Below, one piece after another: positions 1 through 5,502 of a DNA stretch of 6,760 nt. Source of the stretch: Gammaproteobacteria bacterium (lineage in GTDB: Bacteria > Pseudomonadota > Gammaproteobacteria > UBA9214); assembly GCA_003454335.1 (NCBI GenBank), contig DMKK01000249.1, positions 1 to 6,760 of the forward strand, read 5' to 3'. Each line of letters begins with the position of its first letter. Positions within the stretch are counted from its first letter, which is position 1. The notes beneath the pieces are model-generated. The model was not told the origin of the DNA. It did not search any database and saw only the letters and a program-made list of their open reading frames with translations. The position numbers and the translations under genes were made by a program.

Positions 1-1198
1 TTTTGTCGTCGGAGGGCTGCTGACTTGTCTATTGGCGTCGGTTGTACAAGCAGATGTCGGTCCGGCACTCTCGGGTATTACTGCACGTGCCGACGATGCG
101 TCTACCGTATTCTGGAGTCCTGCGGGGATTACCCGGCTTGATCAGCCGGAGCTGGTGACGCAGGCAACGCTGGTTGCCATGGAATCAAAATTCAATGTAA
201 AAGAATCAAACCGTGACGGCGGCAATGCCGATTATGATTCCAGTATCCTGCTGGTGCCGGGTATTTATTATGCCCACCCTCTCAATGAGCGCTGGAGTGT
301 CGGTACTTCCCTGACAATTCCCTCCGGTTTCGGCAATGAGTATGGCAAGTCCTGGTCCGGGCGTTATCTTGCCGAAGAATCCGATCTTACCTTTGCATTG
401 CTGACGGGCACGGTGGGTTACAAGCTCACGGACCGGTGGGCCATCGGTGGTGGCCCCATGGTGATGTACACGGATTCGATGACCAAGGCGCGTATTAATA
501 ACCCGGTTGCAAAAGATGGCAAGGTCAAGCTCGAGGAGGACGGTGTCGCACTTGGCTGGCAACTCGGCCTGCTGCATGATCTCAGCAACACCGCCCGTGT
601 CGGCGTAGTGTATCGTTCCGAATTCGATCCGGACCTGTCCGGCAAACCGAAGTTCAATAATCTTTCCCCGGTATTGAAAGACGGCCTGAAAGCGCTGGGC
701 CTGTTCGACAAGAATGTCGATGTGGATTTCAAGGTGCCGCAGCAAGTCCAGTTGGGCTACTACCAGGAATTCATGGACGACTGGTCGTTTACCCTGGATG
801 CGGTGTGGCTCGACATGTCCGAGTTTGGCATCGAGCATGTCAGCGTCGGTGCTGACCATGTTTCATTGCCGAGTGAATTCAAGGACACCTGGGCGTTTAC
901 TGCAGGCCTGAGATACCAGTACCGGCCTGACCTGGCCTTTTCTGTAGGTGCTGCGCACATGTCATCACCCACCAGTGATCACAAGCGAGCCATTGCGCTG
1001 CCACTCGACCGGGTTATCGCCGTGGGTGCCGGCGTGGAGTGGCCATGGAAAGGCTACCAGCTTCACACCAACCTGAATTATGCCGATTTCGGCGATGGCA
1101 AGCTCGACCAGGAGAGCGGGCTTCCAGGGCGTATTAAAGGTTCATTCGATTACAGTCACGCCGTGATTCTTGATATGCAGATCATCAAAAAATTCTGA
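1..1198 (+). CDS. FadL/OmpP1/TodX-family outer membrane transport protein (5'-truncated)
   Basis: The reading frame is open from position 2 to the TGA at 1196-1198 (398 visible residues), so the gene starts before the window; the TTG at 32 lies inside the signal peptide and is not a credible start. The first 17 visible residues are the hydrophobic end of a signal peptide, with likely cleavage after VVQA (position 52). Next comes ADDASTVFWSPAGITRL, the conserved N-terminal FadL-family segment, followed by alternating aromatic/polar strands typical of a 14-stranded barrel. The chain ends in IIKKF, and a terminal Phe is the usual outer-membrane barrel signal. Family members admit long-chain fatty acids or other hydrophobic molecules through a lateral opening; the substrate here is unknown. 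The family NPA motif reads SPA (S39 in visible numbering). No terminator is visible after the stop. Family assignment is firm; calling it the fatty-acid transporter itself would be inference. Confidence 0.9.
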   Translation, partial: FVVGGLLTCLLASVVQADVGPALSGITARADDASTVFWSPAGITRLDQPELVTQATLVAMESKFNVKESNRDGGNADYDSSILLVPGIYYAHPLNERWSVGTSLTIPSGFGNEYGKSWSGRYLAEESDLTFALLTGTVGYKLTDRWAIGGGPMVMYTDSMTKARINNPVAKDGKVKLEEDGVALGWQLGLLHDLSNTARVGVVYRSEFDPDLSGKPKFNNLSPVLKDGLKALGLFDKNVDVDFKVPQQVQLGYYQEFMDDWSFTLDAVWLDMSEFGIEHVSVGADHVSLPSEFKDTWAFTAGLRYQYRPDLAFSVGAAHMSSPTSDHKRAIALPLDRVIAVGAGVEWPWKGYQLHTNLNYADFGDGKLDQESGLPGRIKGSFDYSHAVILDMQIIKKF

Positions 1199-1213
1199 CC
1201 GCGACCTACTCTT

Positions 1214-1312
1214 ATGCTAATTACTTTTTCGTCATCAGCCTATGCGAATATAACCATGTTTGGTGATGTTGCGCTCCGTCTGCTCAAGCTGATGGGGCAC
1301 AGCGGCAGCTAA
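1214..1312 (+). pseudogene. Truncated DUF1840 gene (N-terminal remnant, 32 codons)
   Basis: This small frame starts at ATG 1214 and ends at TAA 1310-1312. It begins MLITFSS and contains ITMFGDVALRLLKLMGHSG, which I recognise as the N-terminal signature of DUF1840, a small uncharacterised family of roughly 100-110 residues. The usual continuation after GHSG, with a TVPGA-like stretch and a C-terminal helix, is absent: the reading stops one Ser later. The stop lies 8 nt from the end of the convergent antitoxin gene, so homology is lost at the edge of the toxin-antitoxin module. There is no clear Shine-Dalgarno before the ATG. I could not find the missing 3' part in 1961-2286. It is most likely a decayed gene cut by insertion or deletion. 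A functional micropeptide is possible but less likely. The family call comes from memory of the motif, not a search. Confidence 0.75.
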
Positions 1313-1320
1313 ACCAGGAT

Positions 1321-1650
1321 TCAGGATTTGGCCCTGGTATTCTTCGCTTTGTCCCGTGATCGTGATTGGATATTCAGTTGTAGCCCCATTACCCGCAGGA
1401 TGGCATCAAGGCTCGAGAGTCGTGGATTACCATTTTCAGAAAGTGCTTTGTAGAGACTCTCGCGGGTCAGTCCGGTTTCACGGGACAGGTGAGACATACC
1501 ACCGGCCGAGTCAGCGACGTTGCGAAGCGCCTTGAGCATGACGGCCGGTTGGCCATCCTCAATGGCTGCATTCAGATACTCGGCTGCTTCTTCGGGCGAC
1601 TGGAGATAGTCTGCAGCCTGATATGGTTTGAATGGCTTACTTGCGCTCAT
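1321..1650 (-). CDS. HTH antitoxin, 'addiction module antidote' family (type II TA)
   Basis: The 109-residue protein starts at ATG 1650. A longer in-frame extension to 1743 exists, but it lies within the toxin gene and lacks family similarity, whereas GGAGAGA (1656-1662) sits 5 nt before the chosen ATG. The N-terminus (PYQAADYLQSPEEAAEYLNA, residues 9-28) matches the antidote family (TIGR02684/COG3636 type). Residues about 37-92 form a Cro/C1-like helix-turn-helix: MSHLSRETGLTRESLYKAL, then the SLDAILRVMGLQL helix. The C-terminus is a basic tail. It should neutralise the upstream toxin by binding it and repress the shared promoter, probably at the repeats near 1967-2008. The gene overlaps the toxin 3' end by 14 nt, so translational coupling is likely. 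Its own stop lies 8 nt from the convergent DUF1840 remnant. Confidence 0.9.
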   Translation of the reverse strand: MSASKPFKPYQAADYLQSPEEAAEYLNAAIEDGQPAVMLKALRNVADSAGGMSHLSRETGLTRESLYKALSENGNPRLSSLDAILRVMGLQLNIQSRSRDKAKNTRAKS

Positions 1651-1960
1651 TGCAGTCTCTCCAATATATCCTGGCATTTTCGATATCTGCGTTCTGGGTG
1701 GACTTATAACCACCACAGAGCAGCAATACAATCTTCGATCCATCCCATGCGTAGTAAACGCGATAACCCTTTCCTTCAGAAACCTTCAGTTCCCTAATGC
1801 CTTCACCGACGGAACGCCAATGACCTTCAAGACCCAGTACCAGGCGGTCGAGACGGATCAGCACCCGTGCTTTTGCGCGTTGGTCCCTAAGTCCCGCGAG
1901 CCACTCGTCCAGTGGGATCCTCCCATCGACAGTTTCGTATTTCAGGATATCTGTCGACAT
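1637..1960 (-). CDS. RelE/ParE-superfamily toxin, 'addiction module killer' family (HigB-like)
   Basis: This complete 107-residue protein is the first gene of the pair, transcribed leftward. It opens with YETVDGRIPLDEWLAGLRD, followed by IRLDRL, VGEGIRELKV, a GYRVYYAWDGSKIVLLLCGG strand pair and KSTQNADIENARIYW. This order and the K-TQ--DI--A--YW ending are characteristic of the TIGR02683/COG3657 type of RelE-like toxin. Relatives are mRNA interferases, often ribosome-dependent. Activity here is inferred; I cannot assign catalytic residues with certainty. Length is normal and the frame is intact, so nothing suggests decay. No clear Shine-Dalgarno precedes ATG 1960 (the upstream bases are ACACTTAAA), whereas the antitoxin has a good one. 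The toxin-first order resembles higBA, but the proteins belong to this distinct addiction-module subgroup, so I give no symbol. Confidence 0.9.
   Translation of the reverse strand: MSTDILKYETVDGRIPLDEWLAGLRDQRAKARVLIRLDRLVLGLEGHWRSVGEGIRELKVSEGKGYRVYYAWDGSKIVLLLCGGYKSTQNADIENARIYWRDCNERK
1656..1662 (-). promoter_or_regulatory. Ribosome binding site deciding the antitoxin start
   Basis: On the minus strand GGAGAGA lies 5 nt before ATG 1650, inside the 3' end of the toxin gene. It fixes the antitoxin start at 1650 rather than at the upstream in-frame ATG at 1743. It also suggests that the antitoxin is initiated more strongly than the toxin, which has no comparable site. Confidence 0.75.
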
Positions 1961-1966
1961 TTTAAG

Positions 1967-2008
1967 TGTGAATTATAGGATACGTTATGTCAATTATAGT
2001 TAACGTAT
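1967..2008 (-). promoter_or_regulatory. Toxin-antitoxin promoter/operator region with nested repeats
   Basis: Just upstream of the toxin start lies an AT-rich block with two repeat systems. ATACGTTA (1980-1987) and TAACGTAT (2001-2008) form a perfect 8-bp inverted repeat with a 13-nt spacer. On the minus strand CTATAATTGACA (1988-1999, filling that spacer) and CTATAATTCACA (1967-1978) are 11/12-identical direct repeats offset by 21 bp, about two helical turns. Each contains TATAAT (1993-1998 and 1972-1977), a perfect -10 match, though no good -35 sits at 16-18 bp from either. Antitoxins of this kind typically autoregulate through such repeats. The repeats are seen directly; the operator function is inferred. 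Confidence 0.6.
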
Positions 2009-2202
2009 TACGGCGATGACTGTTTGCCATTGATCGGGCCGGATACATTGTTTATGTTGAGTGACATGCTGGGGATAGGTGGCAGGTAAGGTATTGCGGG
2101 ACGATATGAATGAGTCCCCACTGTGCGTTCCTGACAACGAATTGAAAATAGGTGAATGCCGTTAAATTTGGTCGGAAAATGTATCTGGCATCTTTTACCA
2201 TG
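2009..2202. other. Non-coding, AT-richer stretch with no recognisable gene
   Basis: Between the toxin promoter and the palindrome I see no gene, RNA or convincing terminator. A minus-strand frame covering 2008-2238 starts inside the palindrome, has no recognisable domain and has no ribosome binding site. A TTGAAA at 2142-2147 is followed by TTAAAT at 2162-2167, but the 14-nt spacing is too short for a credible sigma70 promoter. The composition contrasts with the GC-richer genes on both sides, which fits acquired or relict DNA around the toxin-antitoxin pair. Confidence 0.5.
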
Positions 2203-2285
2203 TATTGATTGTAGGGTGCTGAGTAGAACGAAGCGCATCTATCGCGAAGTGATGCGCTTCGTGCCTCAGCACATCCTGCGCAATA
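2203..2285. repeat. 83-bp imperfect palindrome (long hairpin, REP/MITE-like)
   Basis: The arms pair almost throughout: TATTG (2203-2207) with CAATA (2281-2285); TGTAGG (2210-2215) with CCTGCG (2275-2280), including two G-T wobbles; GTGCTGAG (2216-2223) with CTCAGCAC (2265-2272); and ACGAAGCGCATC (2228-2239) with GATGCGCTTCGT (2251-2262), around an 11-nt loop. Small bulges fall at 2208-2209, 2224-2227, 2263-2264 and 2273-2274. No T-run follows, so it is not a standard intrinsic terminator. The TAGGGTG...CATCCT outer ends and the CGAAGCGCATC core recall dispersed intergenic palindromes I know from gammaproteobacterial genomes, but copy number cannot be judged here. It sits immediately upstream of the kinase gene and could also act in its leader mRNA or at the preceding boundary. 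Confidence 0.75.
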
Positions 2286-2355
2286 ATTGAGATCATTGTT
2301 CTGCAGAAATAAAAATGGCAGGAAACCGGGTTACGACGCTGGTACCATCTTGCAC

Positions 2356-5300
2356 ATGAAGATACACGTGCTGTACTGGAATTACCGCCTGGCCCGGCCC
2401 CGAAGGCTTTACTTGCGGCTGCAGTTTTTCATGGCGCTCACGTTGATGATCATCTGGACACAGCCCGTGCTTGCCCGGGATGTCTCAATGCAGCAGGCCG
2501 CCACTGAAAGTCAGGAACAGGTCCACAAGATCATGCTGATGGCCCATAAGGGCAAGGAGAAGGGACTCAAAAAGTGGACCGCAACGGCAGACTATCTGAC
2601 CGCGCAGATTCCCGGTCATCGCTTTGAACTGGTACCGCTGGACTGGGATGGCATGCGTGCCTACATCCAGACGGGTGAGGCGGATTTTGTACTCAGTAAT
2701 CCGGGCATGTACGTGGAGTTCGAGGCCGGCTATGGCATTCGTCGGCTCACGACCCTGAAAAATCTGCGTCTGGGTAAAGCGGTTCCAAACTTCGGGTCGG
2801 TGATTATCAAGCGTGCGGATCGCGATGATATTCAGGGTGTCGAAGACCTCGAAGGCAAACACCTGATGATGTCCAGCCACACGGCCTGGGGCGGCTGGCA
2901 GGTGGGCTGGATGGAAATGCTCAAGCAGGGATTCGATCCCTACGAACAACTCGGTCAGATCTCCACATCCGGTTCTCACGACAAGACTGTCATGGCGGTG
3001 CTGAATGGAGAGGTAGATGCCGGTGTTTGTCGAACGGATACCCTGGAGCGCCTTGCCGGGAGCGGTGAAATCAACATTGACGACATCGCACTGATCACCG
3101 GCAAGAATGTGCAACAGCCGCGTTTCCCGTTCCTGCTGAGTACGGATCTTTACCCGGAATGGCCCTTCGCGGCGACGCGCAATGTGGACCTGGCGTTACT
3201 GGAAGAGGTGAGCCGTGTGCTGCTCACTATGCCCCCGGACAGCCAGGCCGCGCGTGATGGCAAGTACGCAGGCTGGACCGTGCCCGATAATTACCAACCG
3301 GTGCACGAGGTGTTGCGCACCCTGCGCATTCGCCCCTATGAGCACTATGGCGAAATAACATTCCGGGATGCCCTGGTAAAAAACTGGCCCCTGATAGTGG
3401 CGGGACTATTGCTGTTGCTGCTTATGGTGGTCTGGAATCTGCATTTTCGGCGTATCAACCATCGCCTGCAGGAAACCCAGGCGCAGCTCAGTGTTGCCAG
3501 GGACCAGGCCGAGCAGGCCAATCAGGCCAAGGGCGACTTACTTGCAAACATGAAAGAGAGCGAGGAGCAGTTCCGCACCCTGGTTTCCAATATCCCGGGG
3601 ACCACCTACCGCTGCCTGCCAGGACATCCCTGGACCATGCTGTATATCAGTGATGAAATCCGCAACCTGAGCGGCTATCCCGCAGAGGGGTTTATTGGGG
3701 AGAACCCGCTCCACACTTTCGGGGATCTAATGCACCCCGATGATATCGAACCTGTGGCGGCCAATACCGCACTGTCAGTGGCGGAGCACCGGCCCTATGA
3801 CAACGAGTACCGCATTATCGATACCAATGGCGTTGTGCATTGGGTCTACGCCAAGGGCCAGGCCATATACGGTACTGATGGTGAAGCCGAGTTTCTTGAC
3901 GGCACTATCTTCGACATCACCGATCGCATCATGGCGGAACAGGCGCTATCCGAGGCCAAAGAGGCCGCCGACGCGGCCAACCAGGCCAAGAGCGAGTTTC
4001 TTGCCAACATGAGCCACGAGTTGCGCACGCCGATGAATGCCATCCTCGGTTACAGCGAGATGCTGGTGGAGGAGGCCGAGGACCTTGGTCAGGAAGACTT
4101 TATCCCGGACCTGCAGAAAATCAACAAGGCCGGCACCCACCTGCTGGCACTCATTAACGATGTCCTCGATCTGTCCAAGATCGAATCCGGCAAGATGGAG
4201 GCCTTTCCAGAGAACATTGATCTGGATATCCTGATCGATGAAGTCAGTGCTACCGCCCATCCCTTGCTGGAGAAAAATAACAACACCCTTGCCATTGAAC
4301 GGGGCAAGGATCTGGGTATGGCCTGGCAGGATCTGACCAAGGTGCGCCAGACCCTGTTCAATCTGTTGTCCAATGCGGCCAAGTTTACCCATGACGGCAC
4401 AATCACCCTGCGGGTTGACCGTACCAGGCAGGACGACGTGGACTGGCTGACACTGGCGGTCAGCGATACCGGCATCGGTATTGCGGCGGACAAGATTGAG
4501 CATGTCTTTGAGGAATTCGCCCAGGCAGACGGATCGACCACGCGTGATTACGGGGGGACCGGGCTGGGGCTGGCAATTTCACGACGTTTCTGTGGACTGT
4601 TAGGCGGTGATCTCACACTGCAAAGCAAACCAGGTGAAGGTTCCACGTTTGCCATCCGCATCCCGGCTACCTTGCCCGGGGCGCAGTCACAACCGCAGCA
4701 GGGTGAAACCGAAACTGAATCCACCGCTGAATCCGGAACCCTGCGGAAGGTAGAGGCCGGGTCCACAATACTGATCATTGATGATGATCCGGAGGCCCGC
4801 GAGATTATCGAGCGTTTCCTGGTTAAAGACGGTTTCAGCGTGGTCACGGCGGGCAGTGGCGAACAGGGGTTGCGGCTTGCACATGAGTATCAGCCTGCTG
4901 CCATTACGCTGGACGTGATGATGCCGGGGATGGATGGCTGGTCGGTACTGCGCGTTCTGAAGGCCGATCAGACGCTGCGTAATATCCCCGTAATCATGTT
5001 GACCATGATCGATGACCAGACGCGCGGTTACTCGCTCGGTGCTGTCGATTATCTGACCAAGCCGGTTGACCGTGAACTGCTGCACAGGACATTGAGCCGC
5101 TATCACTGTACCGACGAGATCTGTCCGGTATTACTGGTCGAGGATGATGTCGAGACCCGCGCATTAATGGCCCAGATACTGGAGAAGGCTGGCTGGGTGA
5201 TATACGAGGCCGGTAACGGCCAGGAAGCACTGGACATGATGCCCGATGTCCAGCCCCGGCTGATCCTGCTGGACCTGATGATGCCAGTGATGGACGGTTT

Positions 5301-5502
5301 CGGTTTTCTGGCTGCCATGCGTGCACGGTCTGAATGGCAACATATACCGGTCATTGTTATTACCGCCAAGGACCTGACCGGAGATGACCGTGCCCGGCTG
5401 GCCGGCGTCGTTGAGGAAGTTGTTGAGAAGAACGCCTGTACCCGTGAACAGCTACTGGAACATGTGCGTGATGCCGTCGCTGCGTGCAACGTCAGGGACT
5501 AA
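2356..5502 (+). CDS. Hybrid sensor histidine kinase: PhnD-like periplasmic domain, PAS, HisKA, HATPase, two REC domains
   Basis: The protein has 1048 residues from ATG 2356. That start supplies a basic n-region (RLARPRR) before the hydrophobic stretch 18-40, ending PVLA, a likely cleavage site. TTG 2287 and ATG 2431 are alternatives; none has a clear Shine-Dalgarno. Residues 58-329 form a PhnD-like substrate-binding domain with the NPGMYV motif (115-120) and LYPEWPFA, the type found in TtrS-like sensors. TM is about 344-362. PAS is about 403-527. HisKA is 545-613 with H-box FLANMSHELRTP (His554). The HATPase runs about 655-770, with N673 in the N-box, DTGIGI from D704 and GGTGLGL from G733. 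REC1 has D809-D811, phospho-Asp D853, T883 and K902. REC2 has E929-D931, D973, T1003 and K1025. All catalytic residues are present, so autophosphorylation and phosphotransfer are expected. There is no HPt or output domain and no response regulator beside it. The ligand is unknown; phosphonate or tetrathionate would be a guess. Confidence 0.93.
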   Translation: MKIHVLYWNYRLARPRRLYLRLQFFMALTLMIIWTQPVLARDVSMQQAATESQEQVHKIMLMAHKGKEKGLKKWTATADYLTAQIPGHRFELVPLDWDGMRAYIQTGEADFVLSNPGMYVEFEAGYGIRRLTTLKNLRLGKAVPNFGSVIIKRADRDDIQGVEDLEGKHLMMSSHTAWGGWQVGWMEMLKQGFDPYEQLGQISTSGSHDKTVMAVLNGEVDAGVCRTDTLERLAGSGEINIDDIALITGKNVQQPRFPFLLSTDLYPEWPFAATRNVDLALLEEVSRVLLTMPPDSQAARDGKYAGWTVPDNYQPVHEVLRTLRIRPYEHYGEITFRDALVKNWPLIVAGLLLLLLMVVWNLHFRRINHRLQETQAQLSVARDQAEQANQAKGDLLANMKESEEQFRTLVSNIPGTTYRCLPGHPWTMLYISDEIRNLSGYPAEGFIGENPLHTFGDLMHPDDIEPVAANTALSVAEHRPYDNEYRIIDTNGVVHWVYAKGQAIYGTDGEAEFLDGTIFDITDRIMAEQALSEAKEAADAANQAKSEFLANMSHELRTPMNAILGYSEMLVEEAEDLGQEDFIPDLQKINKAGTHLLALINDVLDLSKIESGKMEAFPENIDLDILIDEVSATAHPLLEKNNNTLAIERGKDLGMAWQDLTKVRQTLFNLLSNAAKFTHDGTITLRVDRTRQDDVDWLTLAVSDTGIGIAADKIEHVFEEFAQADGSTTRDYGGTGLGLAISRRFCGLLGGDLTLQSKPGEGSTFAIRIPATLPGAQSQPQQGETETESTAESGTLRKVEAGSTILIIDDDPEAREIIERFLVKDGFSVVTAGSGEQGLRLAHEYQPAAITLDVMMPGMDGWSVLRVLKADQTLRNIPVIMLTMIDDQTRGYSLGAVDYLTKPVDRELLHRTLSRYHCTDEICPVLLVEDDVETRALMAQILEKAGWVIYEAGNGQEALDMMPDVQPRLILLDLMMPVMDGFGFLAAMRARSEWQHIPVIVITAKDLTGDDRARLAGVVEEVVEKNACTREQLLEHVRDAVAACNVRD

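Noticed and set aside
206..859. Long minus-strand frame opposite the FadL gene
   Set aside because: Shadow of the plus-strand gene: no domain, no start signal, and the plus strand has a clear family match.
1304..2089. GGCAGCTAA (1304-1312) and GGCAGGTAA (2081-2089) as target-site duplication around the TA module
   Set aside because: Only 8 of 9 bases match and such a pair is expected by chance over this distance; the second copy is not at any visible boundary.
2142..2167. TTGAAA / TTAAAT as a promoter for the kinase operon
   Set aside because: The spacer is only 14 nt and the hairpin lies between it and the gene; not strong enough to annotate.
2008..2238. Minus-strand 76-residue frame between the toxin promoter and the kinase
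   Set aside because: It starts inside the palindrome, has no ribosome binding site, no recognisable domain and low-quality coding character.
2203..2285. Reading the palindrome as an intrinsic terminator or an integron attC site
   Set aside because: No T-run follows either arm, and I see no GTTRRRY-type core or the paired R/L boxes needed for attC.
2287..2355. TTG start at 2287 extending the kinase by 23 residues
   Set aside because: The extension has no Shine-Dalgarno, begins right after the palindrome, and would put extra polar residues before an already complete signal peptide n-region.
2485..3114. Long minus-strand frame opposite the PhnD-like domain
   Set aside because: Codon shadow of the kinase gene; the plus-strand product has firm motifs throughout.
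3946..4503. Minus-strand frame opposite the HisKA/HATPase region
   Set aside because: Overlaps the conserved H, N and G boxes on the plus strand and has no recognisable motif of its own.
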